The translations under genes were made by a program, and so were the position numbers. Below the pieces are notes generated by a model, which saw only the letters and a list, made by a program, of their open reading frames with translations, was not told the origin of the DNA and ran no database searches. Source: Hydractinia echinata (taxonomy: Eukaryota; Cnidaria; Hydrozoa; Anthoathecata; Hydractiniidae). Taken from it: 64,000 nucleotides of DNA. The stretch lies in NCBI GenBank assembly GCA_030067915.1, contig JASGCC010000125.1, positions 434,001 to 498,000 on the forward strand. Reading direction: 5' to 3'. This document shows, piece by piece, positions 31,961-44,587 of this stretch; within the stretch, counting starts at the first letter, position 1; every line of letters starts with the position of its first letter.

Positions 31961-33858
31961 ATATGTGTAATATACAGTAATACACTGTAGTACTTAGTAT
32001 TATACTGTTATATTTTGTAGCATTCGGTAATACACTGAAATACCTTGTAGTATTCAGTAATACGCTGTGGTACTTAGTAATATACTGTAATACTTTGTAG
32101 TATTCGGTAATACACTGTAATACCTTGTAGTATTCAGTAAAACACTGTAATATCTTGTAGTATTCAGTAATATACTGTAATACCTTGTAGTATTCAGTAA
32201 TACACTGTAATACCTTGTAGTATTCGGTAATGCACTGTAATACCATGTAGTATTCGGTAATACGCTGCAGTACTTAGTAATATACTGTAATACCTTGTAG
32301 TATTCGGTAATATGCTGTAATACCTTGTAGTATTTAATAATACACTGTAATATTTTGTAGTATTTGGTAATACACTGTAATACCTTGTAGTATTCGGTAA
32401 TACACTGTAGTACCTTGTAGTATTCAGTAATACACTGTAATACCCTGTAGTATTCAGTAATACACTGTAATACCTTGTAGTATTCAGTAATACACTGTAA
32501 TATTTTGTAGTATTTGGTAATACACTGTAATACCTTGTAGTATTCGGTAATACACTCTAGTACCTTGTAGTATTCAGTAATACACTGTAATATTTTGTAG
32601 TATTTGGTAATACACTGTAATACCTTGTAGTATTCGGTAATACACTGTAGTACCTTGTAGTATTCAGTAATATACTGTAATATCTTGTAGTATTCAGTAA
32701 TACACTGTAATACCTTGTAGTATGCGGTAATATACTGTAATACCGTGTAGTATTCAGTAATATACGGTAATATCTTGTAGTATTCATTAATACACTTTAA
32801 TATTTTGTAGTATTTGGTAATACACTGTAATACCTTGTAGTATTCGGTAATACACTGTAGTACTTAGTAATAAACTGTAATACACTGTAATATCTTGTAG
32901 GATTCAGTAATACACTGTAATATCTTGTAGTATTCAGTAATACACTGTAATACCTTGTAGTATTCGGTAATATACTGTAATACCCTGTAGTATTCAGTAA
33001 TACACTGTAATACCTTGTAGTATTCGGTAATATACTGTAATGCCTTGTAGTATTCAGTAATACACTGTAATACCCTGTAGTAATCAGTAAAACACTGTAA
33101 TATTTTGTAGTATTTGGTAATACACTGTAATACCTTGTAGTATTTAGTAATACACTGTAGTACCTTGTAGTATTTGGTAATACACTGTAATACCCTGTAG
33201 TATTCAGTAATACACTGTAGTACCTTGTAGTATTCGGCAATATACTGTAATACCCTGTAGTAATCAGTAATACACTGTAATATTTTGTAGTATTTGGTAA
33301 TACACTGTAATACCTTGTAGTATTCGGTAATACACTGTAGTACCTTGTAGTATTCAGTAATACACTGTAATATTTTGTAGTATTTGGTAAGACACTGTAA
33401 TACCTTGTAGTATTCGTTAATACACTGTAGTACTTAGTAATATACTGTAATACATTGTAATATCTTGTAGTATTCATTAATACACTATAATATTTTGTAG
33501 TATTTGTTATTACACTGTAATACCTTGTAGTATTCGGTAATACACTGTAGTACTTAGTAATAAACTGTAATACACTGTAATATCTTGTAGGATTCAGTAA
33601 TACACTGTAATATCTTGTAGTATTCAGTAATACACTGTAATACCTTGTAGTATTCGGTAATATACTGTAATACCCTGTAGTATTCAGTAATACACTGTAA
33701 TATCTTGTAGTATTCGGTAATATACTGTAATGCCTTGTAGTATTCAGTAATACACTGTAATACCCTGTAGTAATCAGTAAAACACTGTAATATTTTGTAG
33801 TATTCAGTAATACACTGTAATACCTTGTAGTATTCAGTAATACACTGTAATATACTGT
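31961..33858. repeat. 30-bp satellite array (satellite B), about 63 units
   Basis: Head-to-tail 30-bp units of the form TACACTGTAATACCTTGTAG plus TATTCGGTAA. Each splits into two related 15-mers. The array is in the opposite orientation to those at 39127 and 42950. Long open frames across it (10-residue repeats) are artefacts of a stop-free period divisible by three. Confidence 0.97.
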
Positions 33859-33869
33859 AATTTTTCACC

Positions 33870-34545
33870 GCTTGGGTAGTTAGGAACAACCTGGGACTAA
33901 ATTGGGTAAGTTTCCTAAACCTGAGTCCCCAAATCTGTTTCGGATTAAACGGGTTGATGACGTCACCAAAAAACCCTTCTTCTTTTGTATTGAAATCTTT
34001 CAATTTTTTTAATCTATCAATCATGGTCAGCGCTTCATGCGTGGTGATCTTCTCTTCGATGTCATTATATTCAAAATCGTTATCACTCTCATCAGATGAA
34101 ACCTCTTCTACATCAGCTCCAGATTCTTTACAGAGATATTCTAACACACAATTTTCTACTAAAGTCATTCTCCAACCTACTTCATCATTGTTGTTTGCAG
34201 ACAGTGAACTACACGTTTTAACATCAAAATCAATATACTCTTCAGCAGTAAAATTCGGAATCTGTAAGTTCTTTGAAAAGTTCTTTGAACTCCTCATCGA
34301 CAATGTCTTCTTCATCTTCACTTGTTTCCTTAGTAAAACCACATTTAGCAAAGCAGTTTTGGATTGTGTCAGAAGTAACCTCTTCCAAAGCTTTAGCGAC
34401 CCAATCAATAGCTTGGAGAACATCAATTTTCTTTGTAATTTCTGAAACTAGTAAGTCCTCTTTAACACGGGCAATAACATAGCGCATTAACCTTTTTCGA
34501 TAGTTAGATTTAAAACTTTGAATTATTCCAACATCGAGAGATCGA
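33870..34545 (-). pseudogene. C-terminal part of a Tigger/pogo-type transposase
   Basis: The minus strand encodes the end of a DDE_1 (Tigger/jerky-like) transposase: DVGIIQSFKSNYRKRLMRY, then AIDWVAKALEEVTSDTIQNC and FAKCGF, then an acidic tail with DESDNDFEYNDIEEK. A one-base shift near 34262 breaks the frame. The catalytic N-terminal part is gone, replaced at higher coordinates by the 87-bp hairpin satellite. Satellite B and module D follow the coding end on the same strand, so they may be the 3' subterminal part of this element. Confidence 0.78.
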
Positions 34546-34639
34546 CATACCCATACTCATCAAAAAAGATTGGAATGAGTACCAGTACAAATCTTTTGCT
34601 GGAGGATATCATTTCTACATTAACATCTGGAGCTCCTCC

Positions 34640-35790
34640 CTTTCCGTGCGCATAAATATCTAACAATGGCATAGGAGGTACAGAATAATTCAGGTATGGA
34701 TGCCTAAATTACAATGCCCGCCCTCCCCTTCTGGGCGCATAAATGTCTGACAACGCCATAGGAGGTACAAAATAATTCAGGTATGGATGCCTGAATTTTA
34801 ATGTACCCCCTCCCGTTCTTCGCGAATAAATATCTGGCAACGCCATAGAGGGTACAGAATAACTCAGGTATGGTTGCTTGAATTACAATGTACCTCCTTC
34901 CGTTCTTAGTGCATAAATATCGGTACAGAATAATTCATGTAAGGATGCCTGAATTATAATGTACCCCCTCCTTTTCCGTGCGAATAAAAATCTGGCAACG
35001 CCATAGAGGGTACAGAATAATTCAGGTATGGATGCCTGAATTATAATGTACCCCCTCCCGTTCTGGTCGCATAAATATCTGGCAACGCCATAGGGGGTAC
35101 AGAATAATTCAGGTAGAGATGCCTGAATTTTAATGTACCCCCTCCCGTTCTTGGCGCATAAATATCTGGCAACGCCATAGAGGGTACAGAATAACTCAGG
35201 TATGGTTGCTTGAATTACAATGTACCTCCTTCCGTTCTTGGTGCATAAATATCGGTACAGAATAATTCATGTAAGGATGCCTGAATTATAATGTACCCCC
35301 TCCTTTTCCGTGCGAATAAATATCTGGCAACGCCATAGAGGGTACAGAATAATTCAGGTATGGATGCCTGAATTATAATATACCCCCTCCCGTTCTGGTC
35401 GCATAAATATCTGGCAACGCCATAGGGGGTACAGAATAATTCAGGTAGAGATGCCTGAATTTTAATGTACCCCCTCCCGTTCTTGGCGCATAAATATCTC
35501 GCAACGCCATAGAGGGTACAGAATAATTCATGTATGGATGCCTGAATTATAATGTACCCACTCCCCTTCTGGGCGCATAAATAGCTGACAACGCCATAGG
35601 AGGTACAGAATAATTCAGGTATGTATGCTTGAAATACAATGTACCCCCTTCCGTTCTTGGTTCATAAATATCTGGCAACGCCATAGGGGGTACAGAATAA
35701 TTCAGGTATGGATGCTTGAATTATAATGTACCCCCTCCCATTCTGGGCACATAAATATCTGACAACGCCAAAGGGAGTACTTGCACAAGT
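34640..35790. repeat. 87-bp hairpin satellite, about 13 units
   Basis: Units recur every 87 bp (CATA at 34670, 34757, 34844 and onward). Each contains an inverted pair GGGGGTACA with TGTACCCCC, and inside it AATTCAGG with CCTGAATT, around an 8-nt loop TATGGATG. Every unit can therefore fold into a roughly 50-nt hairpin. A block of about 332 bp that includes a shortened unit (CGGTACAG at 34921 and 35253) is itself duplicated, giving a higher-order repeat. Confidence 0.92.
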
Positions 35791-37849
35791 TATGCTATGG
35801 CATATTTTCTTTGTTGACCAAGATTTGGGCTTTGCCAAATGCCTAGGCTGCCTAACCCTAGATCCGCCCACGCGCAGCATGGAGTAGTAAACCGTAAAAT
35901 AGAAAGCTTTTGACTGCGACGAATACGGTCCTGTAGCTGGTCTTCCTAAAGTCAATTTGAGTTAAGCATGTGTGTTACTTATCATTAATACTACGTTAAT
36001 ACTCAAAAAAGTACAAAACGAGAAATAATTGGTTTTACTGCACGAACGGACAAAATACGGCGAGAAACAAACAGACAAAAGGTATTATTAGGGCAATTTT
36101 TGCAATAAGTCCAAAAAACTCAAAATGTTTATTTACCTACCTTGTTCCCAAGGCTCAGAGAGGTTATCTCTAGAACTTTCGTTATCTCCAAGCTTTAAAA
36201 CCACGGAAAAATTCGCGCACAGTCTAGATTATCTCTACAATCAGGGACCACTCGCGAACTTTGTTTTCCAAACAAGACAGCTTAACTGCAAGTTACCAGG
36301 CGCAGATTGGTTTTTAGTGTAAAACCCTCACGCGCAAGAACTCCGGAGTAACTTCCCACAGGCGGACAATAATATGGATAGTCGTTAGGTCGTAGATATG
36401 GGTCCGGTGGTCTTCGGATTCGTAAGATTGCAATTTTGTACGCTTTTAGCACAACATCACACGATGTAACAGACAAAATATTGGTATTATTAATACTATT
36501 CACTAGATTGTGGATAAATCCACGGAATCAGCTGTCGTTTTTATATTGTATTTCGTTTTTCGGTAGCCCAAGATTTTCTCCCGCGCGTAACTTGACAGAC
36601 GCAGGAATAATTAAAAATATATCGATAAACCTCATTCCGCCAAAAATATTTCATGCATTCCTAACACGAAATCGACCCGTGTCATAGATTATTAACTAAG
36701 AACAAAATGAGGCTGGATTCTGGACGTTGTGTTCTTACTAAAAAATATGAAAAAGCAAGCTAGGAACGGCTCCAAAAAAACACAGCTAGTCTCAGTATCC
36801 TCGTCCCCAGCGTTTTTTGCCTCTAGCACTCCCTTGATGGCTATGTTAAGAAAACAAGAACCCTTGGGGACGAGGTTGCCAGCCTCCGGTCAGATTTTAG
36901 TGGTTCTTATAAAAAGAATAGCGTGTTATTGAGACAAGAAATCATTTTTCCCAGATCAATTTTAAGAGATTGCGCGAGACCTGATTTCATGAAAGAGACT
37001 GAAAGTGACAACAACTAATACAATTAACAATTAACATAAACCTGCCTAGTATAGTAAGTTCATTGTGTTTACTATACATATAAAGCTATACGGTTTTTAG
37101 CCAATATATCAATGAACCCCAAGATTGACTTGCAACGTTGCGCTATTTACCCAAGAAGTGAATAATAAATGTAACAAAAATCAACATATAGTTTTTGCAA
37201 AACTTTAGCTGGCCTAATTGTTATCCATTAGATTAGATTAGATTAGATAAATCAACAACCATATTTTCTTTTCTTTTTGTTTACAAAAAACACCCGCGAA
37301 GGCAGATATAAGATTTTTAGGGCAATTAACGTGCATAAATTTTTATAAATTATAAGCAATGATATGGCCAGTTATCAAAGTAATCAAAAAGGCAAAATGC
37401 CCTGGGAACGAGGTTAAAGATTTGGATAAAATGTTTGGATAAAATGATATCACAAGACACCCTTCTACACGGTCTCCCCAAGAACCTTTCTGTAAAAAAT
37501 AAGGGATATTATTACTTTTACCGCTTTTATTAGAGGGGTTCTCCACCCAAAAATTACTATCTGAAATTGATAACAGGAATAACAAAGTAATACCTTTTCC
37601 ACAACGCCACTATATTTATTGCAGAAACGAAACAAAACTTTTGTACCGAGAGTCGTCATAATTTGCTGCGACAGGCTTCCCATAGACTTTGAAGGACTGG
37701 CGAATCTATGGTATTTTCACGTACTAACAACTATTTTTTTTATAACGGCTACTTGGACGTCAACAAAAATAACTGCTGACAGTCATCATTTGAGCCATGA
37801 CTCCAAATTGTCATGTGACAGACACCATTCTCAAAAAATTATGTACATA
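35791..37849. other. Gene-free spacer with small foldback elements
   Basis: No coding exon is recognised. It contains an AACCTCG-type MITE (36799-36876), isolated ends of that family at about 36139 and 37400, and a pogo-like GTTATCTC-rich stretch near 36160-36250. Confidence 0.45.
36799..36876. mobile_element. 78-bp foldback MITE, AACCTCG family
   Basis: The ends are CCTCGTCCCCAG and its near complement TTGGGGACGAGGT. It is the same family as 50627-50710 and the single ends at 2455, 36139 and 37400. Confidence 0.6.
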
Positions 37850-38614
37850 TTTATGTACATTAAATATGTACAGATATATGGATATACAGATATACAGATA
37901 TACGGATATGTGGATATAGGGATATGTGGATATGGGGATATACAGATATACGGATATGTGGATAAACAGATATACGGATATGTGGATAAACAGATATACG
38001 GATATGTGGATATAGGGATATATGTATGTGTGGATATATAGATATACAGATATACAGATATATGGATATACAGATATGCGGATATGTGGATATAGGGATA
38101 TATGGATGTGTGGATGTAGGGATATGTGGATATGCAGATATATGGATATACAGATATACAGATATGTGGATATACAGATATGTGGATATACAGATATACA
38201 GATATGTGGATATAGGGATATATGGATGTGTGGATATAGGGATATATGGATATGTGGATATACAGATATACAGATATGTGGATATGGGGATATACAGATA
38301 TACAGATATATGGATATGTGGATATACAGATATACGGATATGCAGATATACAGATATATTGATGTGTGGATGTAGGGATATGTGGATATGTGGATGTAGG
38401 GATATGTGGATATGCAGATATATGGCTATACAGATATACAGATATATGGATATGTGGATATAGAGATATACAGATATATAGATATACAGATATAAGGATA
38501 TGCGGATATACAGATATGCGGATATGTGGATATAGAGATATACAGATATGCGGATATACAGACATGCGGACATAGGGTTAAGTGGATCTACAGATATATG
38601 GATACAGATATACA
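37850..38614. repeat. Satellite A array (GATATACAGATATG type)
   Basis: A degenerate tandem array built from 6-bp GATATA/GATATG/GATGTG words that combine into 12-bp and longer units. It makes long open frames on both strands that I do not regard as genes. Confidence 0.95.
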
Positions 38615-39126
38615 GACGAGGTGGTGACGTCAATGATTTTTCACCGCGTGAGTAACTACGGACCACCTAGGACCAATTAGGGTAACTTTCCCAAACCTGG
38701 GTCCCCAAATCCGTTTCGGAGTGGACGGGTTGATGACATCATCAAAAAACCTTTTAACCCCAATATCTCTTCAACCGTTTGTCAAGAGTACTTGATCCTA
38801 TACATTTTCTTGATCAGGGTTTCAAGATCTATACGATGAAGGCAACGGGTATACAAATTTCTGAAAAAACGTATATATTCGTATATATTCGTATATATTC
38901 GTATATATTCTCCTTATCTGTTCGTTAATTGTACATGTTCATATGTACATGTTATTTTGATCAGAGATTCAAGCTCCTCACAATAGATGTTACGAGTTAA
39001 CAAAATTCTAAGAATATTTTTGAACTATATGAACGGGACAGTGCTGACGTCATCAAAATTTAAATGCAGCTTTTTTGTTATTTTTCTCTGCCTAAGTGGA
39101 TTTTTCCACGAGCCTTATCGACTAGT

Positions 39127-39830
39127 TACGGTATATTACTAAGTATTACAGTGTACTACCAAATACCTACGCAGTACTACAAAGTATTACAGTATACTAC
39201 TAAGTACTACAGTGTATTACCGAATACTACAAAGTATTACAGTGTATTACTGCATACTACAGGGTATATTACCGAATACTACAAGGTATTACAGTGTATT
39301 ACAGTATATTACTAAGTACTACAGTGTATTACCGAATACTACAAGGTATTACAGTGTATTACCAAATACTACAAAATATTACAGTGTATTACTGAATCCT
39401 ACAGGGTATTACAGTATATTACCGAATACTACAAGGTTTTACAGTGTATTACCGAATACTACAAGGTATTACAGTGTATTACCAAATACTACAAAATATT
39501 ACAGTGTATTACTGAATCCTACATGGTATTACAGTATATTACCGAATACTACAAGGTTTTACAGTGTATTACTGAATACTACAGGGCATTACACCGAATA
39601 CTACAAGTTATTACAGTGTATTACAGTATATTACTAAGTACTACAGTGTATTACCGAATACTACAAGGTATTACAGTGTATTACCGAATACTACAAAGTA
39701 TTACAGTGTATTACTGAATACTACAGGGTATTACAGTATATTACCGAATACTACAAAGTAATACAGTGTAGAATACGGCATATTACTATGTACTACAGTG
39801 TATTACTGTATATTACAAAGATATTACACT
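39127..39830. repeat. Satellite B array in copy 2
   Basis: 30-bp units such as TTACAGTGTATTACCGAATA plus CTACAAGGTA, the complement of the array at 31961. About 23 units. Confidence 0.95.
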
Positions 39831-41047
39831 AGGCAGTAGTATGTATTAACAACATTACGACGTTGATAAAGTGCTTAACGTCGTGTGTCGGATGCAGTTG
39901 AGCTGTCGTCGGGGCGAAGAATACGACAATGTTGGGTACAGTTGAGGTTGTGCTGAGGTTCAAGTATACGACACAGTCGGGTACAGTTGAGCTAGTGTTA
40001 AATGGAGTTAAAGCCGGGAAAACAAGCGCACGCGATCAATAAATAAAATAATATTTTGGCGCGAAAAACACACGAAGCAATCAAATCAAAAGGAAAGCGA
40101 AAGTGGAACCCACAACGTAAAAATTGAAAGTGAAAGCAGGGTTAATCTATCACAATACATAACTTGAGGTACGCAAGAAGTATAAATAAATCATAGTCAT
40201 AAGACTATGGCTATGCTACATGTAAGAGCCTGGTTATTTAGACGTGTTTTAGCCCGCATGGCAGTGTTGCTTGCTGCGGTGGCGCGGTGGGTTGTTTGAA
40301 AAGAATTCAACCCTGGACAAGACCTGTACTGTTTTGGTTGAAATCATTTTTTAGAGTGATTTACCATTACGCCAAGCTGACAAATTTTAACAAGTAAACT
40401 GCTTCTTTATAGGCAAGCTCTAAATAATAATAAAAAACTGATCTAAATGTCAGCTAGCTGCTAACAGACATACGCCAACATTGGGAATGTGGAAATAAGG
40501 AGACTCTACAATTATATTTACTATCTTCTGAAGGCTTTTGTTGCTGTTGTAATAAAAATAATTGATTCCAGATGCTGTAAAAATCCAGCAAGAATTGTTG
40601 TGACTATTTTTTTCGTTTTGGGCTTCTCTGAGTCCGCCATGTGAATTCAATAGGTTTTAACAAATCTCCGGCACCAATTTATATATATATATATATATCC
40701 ATCAATGAATTTTGTACAGCAAGTTATTAACACAGTAAAATGGTGCTTTCACATGTGGATTGACCTTTTAAACAGGATTGGTTACAATTTAATGTTATTC
40801 TCTCTAAGGGGGATTTTCACAAAATTTGGTTCGCCGAAAAGTAGAAACAGCTCCTACTTTTTAGCCGCAAAATATTTTGCTGTAAACTATTAATCAATTA
40901 GAACGCACTATTCATTCTTAGAAAAACTCACTACTGGAAAGAATTCAAAATAATTGTTTGGTTTTTAATACCCAAAAGAGTGCTTACATTTACTATTTTA
41001 AATTCTCCACATGTTTGTTTATTTTACGTGAAAATCATCGCCACCAT

Positions 41048-41639
41048 CGAATTTTCCATTTACAATTCGCTTTGTGAAAATTCCCCTTAAAAAGTTAATA
41101 AAAAACAAATATATAACAAATATTCAGTTCAATAAACAAGCAGGAGTTTATAGTTGAAAATCAGGTGGTCAAAATGCTTCGTAAAGTGGGAATCTCCCAC
41201 CAGAATTAGGAGAGTTGGCAATTTGTATAAAGGTCAATGGAAATTACATCGCAGTTTTTTATCTCAGAATATTTAGAAATACATGTTGACTAGTTGGTGG
41301 CCTGTGGAAAAATCCACTGGTTCGCCCGTTCTTTTTATATTGCATTACGTGCGTCTAGCTACTTGCGGTTTTATTTTGTGTGACACAAAGACGTATACAG
41401 GTATTATCATATAGATAACCAGAAAATACCAATACGTGACAACCAGGCATTAGGGTCATGTTCAAGAATTTCGGTCATGTGCAAGAATTTTGTGTATATA
41501 TTATTTATTCATTCAGCAGTACATAGATTAACAACTTCAGTATGTACTTTGCACTAATTTTATTTTTACAAGCTTCAAATTTTCAATCACATGACATTCT
41601 GATGAAGAGGGTTTTTCGTTAGAAGATGTAATTTGTTAA
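41048..41639. other. Spacer between the two large repeat copies
   Basis: I see no gene. It holds a GTGGAAAAATCCAC palindrome near 41311, next to ACTAGT; the same palindrome-plus-CTAG arrangement occurs in opposite orientation at about 39107. Confidence 0.4.
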
Positions 41640-41901
41640 AAAGAAAATTATGGGAAGACCAGCACCATGGTTATCAAAAGACATTAAGCGACATTTGAAT
41701 GAACGAGACAAGTTGTTACGCAAAATGCGAAAAAACAAGACTGACGAAAACATTTTTAAACAGCTTATAAAAGAAAACAAAATTTTGTGAATGTACTTCT
41801 AAGAAATGTCCAAAATAAATACCATTGTGTTTGTTGAAAGAAAATGCAAATGACCCAGAGAAGTCCATAAAGTCAATTTATAAAACTTCGAATGATACGT
41901 T
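41640..41901 (+). pseudogene. LINE ORF2 fragment, 5' part
   Basis: The frame encodes RPAPWLSKDIKRHLNERDKL and a following Lys-rich helix, the linker between endonuclease and reverse transcriptase in jockey-like LINEs. It then degrades through stops to about 41900, where the satellite-bearing unit begins. The expected continuation resumes at 44588, so the LINE is split by that insertion. Confidence 0.7.
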
Positions 41902-44587
41902 GTGGATATAGGGATATATGGATGTGTGGATGTAGGGATATGTGGATATGCAGATATATGGATATACAGATATACAGATATGTGGATATACAGATATGTG
42001 GATATACAGATATACAGATATGTGGATATAGGGATATATGGATGTGTGGATATAGGGATATATGGATATGTGGATATACAGATATACAGATATGTGGATA
42101 TGGGGATATACAGATATACAGATATATGGATATGTGGATATACAGATATACGGATATGTAGATATACAGATATATTGATGTGTGGATGTAGGGATATGTG
42201 GATATGTGGATGTAGGGATATGTGGATATGCAGATATATGGCTATACAGATATACAGATATATGGATATGTGGATATACAGATATACAGATATATAGATA
42301 TACAGATATAAGGATATGCGGATATACAGATATGCGGATATGTGGATATAGAGATATACAGATATGCGGATATACAGACATGCGGACATAGGGTTAAGTG
42401 GATCTACAGATATATGGATACAGATATACAGACGAGGTGGTGACGTCAATGATTTTTCACCGCGTGAGTAACTACGGACCACCTAGGACCAATTAGGGTA
42501 ACTTTCCCAAACCTGGGTCCCCAAATCCGTTTCGGAGTGGACGGGTTGATGACATCATCAAAAAACCTTTTAACCCCAATATCTCTTCAACCGTTTGTCA
42601 AAAGTACTTGATCCTATACATTTTCTTGATCAGGGTTTCAAGATCTATACGATGAAGGCAACGGGTATACAAATTTCTGAAAAAACGTATATATTCGTAT
42701 ATATTCGTATATATTCGTATATATTCGTATATATTCTCCTTATCTGTTCGTTAATTGTACATGTTCATATATGTTATTTTGATCAGAGATTCAAGCTCCT
42801 CACAATAGATGTTACGAGTTAACAAAATTATAAGAATATCTTTTAACTATATGAACGGGACAGTGCTGACGTCATCAAAATTTAAATGCAGCTTTTTTGT
42901 TATTTTTTCTCTGCCTAAGTGGATTTTTCCACGAGCCTTATCGACTAGTTACGGTATATTACTAAGTATTACAGTGTACTACCAAATACCTACACAGTAC
43001 TACAAAGTATTACAGTATACTACTAAGTACTACAGTGTATTACCGAATACTACAAAGTATTACAGTGTATTACCGAATACTACAAAGTATTACAGTGTAT
43101 TACTGCATACTACAGGGTATATTACCGAATACTACAAGGTATTACAGTGTATTACAGTATATTACTAAGTGCTACAGTGTATTACCGAATACTACAAGGT
43201 ATTACAGTGTATTACCAAATACTACAAAATATTACAGTGTATTACTGAATACTACAGGGTATTACAGTATATTACCGAATACTACAAAGTAATACAGTGT
43301 AGAATACGGCATATTACTATGTACTACAGTGTATTACTGTATATTACAAAGATATTACACTAGGCAGTAGTATGTATTAACAACATTACGACGTTGATAA
43401 AGTGCTTAACGTCGTGTGTCGGATGCAGTTGAGCTGTCGTCGGGGCGAAGAATACGACAATGTTGGGTACAGTTGAGGTTGTGCTGAGGTTCAAGTATAC
43501 GACACAGTCGGGTACAGTTGAGCTAGTGTTAAATGGAGTTAAAGCCGGGAAAACAAGCGCACGCGATCAATAAATAAAATAATATTTTGGCGCGAAAAAC
43601 ACACGAAGCAATCAAATCAAAAGGAAAGCGAAAGTGGAACCCACAACGTAAAAATTGAAAGTGAAAGCAGGGTTAATCTATCACAATACATAACTTGAGG
43701 TACGCAAGAAGTATAAATAAATCATAGTCATAAGACTATGGCTATGCTACATGTAAGAGCCTGGTTATTAAGACGTGTTTTAGCCCGCATGGCAGTGTTG
43801 CTTGCTGCGGTGGCGGTGGCGCGGTGGGTTGTTTGAAAAGAATTCAACCCTGGACAAGACCTGTACTGTTTTGGTTGAAATCATTTTTTAGAGTGATTTA
43901 CCATTACGCCAAGCTGACAAATTTTAACAAGTAAACTGCTTCTTTATAGGCAGGCTCTAAATAATAATAAGAAACTGATCTAAATGTGAGCTAGCCGCTA
44001 ACAGACATACGCCAACATTGGGAATGTGGAAATAAGGAGACTCTCCAATTATATTTACTATCTTCTGAAGGCTTTTGTTGCTGTTGTAATAAAAATAATT
44101 GATTCCAGATGCTGTAAAAATCCAGAAAGAATTGTTGTGACTATTTTTTTCTTTCGTTTTGGGCTTCTCTGAGTCCACCATGTGAATTCAATAGGTTTTA
44201 ACAAATCTCTGGCACCAATTTATATATATATATATATATCCATCAATGAATTTTGTACAGCAAGTTATTAACACAGTAAAATGGTGCTTTCACATGTGGA
44301 TTGACCTTTTAAACAGGATTGGTTACAATTTAATGTTATTCTCTCTAAGGGGGATTTTCACAAAATTTGGTTCGCCGAAAAGTAGAAACAGTTCCTACTT
44401 TTTAGCCGCAAAATATTTTGCTGTAAACTATTAATCAATTAGAACGCACTATTCATTCTTAGAAAAACTCACTACTGGAAAGAATTCAAAATAATTGTTT
44501 GGTTTTTAATACCCAAAAGAGTGCTTGCATTTACTATTTTAAATTCTCCACATGTTTGTTTATTTTACGTGAAAATCATCGCCACCA
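41902..44587 (+). mobile_element. Satellite-bearing repeat unit, copy 3, inserted in a LINE
   Basis: This is a near-identical copy of 38086-41047, with a shorter satellite B array and small indels. It begins inside satellite A (41902-42430), carries satellite B at about 42950-43362 and module D to 43535, and ends at ATCGCCACCAT. The left flank (41640-41901) and right flank (44588-45485) are the two halves of one LINE, which makes copy 3 an insertion. No target-site duplication or terminal inverted repeat is evident, so the mechanism is unknown. Confidence 0.78.

Larger units (their letters stand above)
37850..41047 (+). repeat. Satellite-bearing repeat unit, copy 2
   Basis: From 38086 on this matches 41902-44587 almost base for base with an offset of 3816, which drops to 3540 by the end because the satellite B array is shorter in the other copy. 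Order: satellite A (12-bp-like GATATACAGATATG units, 37850-38614), a unique block (38615-39126) with GTATATATTC repeats, satellite B (39127-39830), module D, then about 1 kb of conserved unique DNA with a (TA)n run at 40680. It encodes no recognisable protein. Both copies end at ATCGCCACCAT. Confidence 0.85.

Noticed and set aside
31836..33477. Open frames of 76-226 codons across satellite B
   Set aside because: They repeat a 10-residue pattern because the 30-bp unit lacks stops in those frames; both strands and several frames do the same.
31961..33858. CRISPR-like array
   Set aside because: There are no unique spacers, the repeats are contiguous, and the genome is eukaryotic.
37831..38666. 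Open frames up to 268 codons across satellite A (and 41799-42482)
   Set aside because: They are products of the GATATA-type repeat, with equally long frames on both strands.
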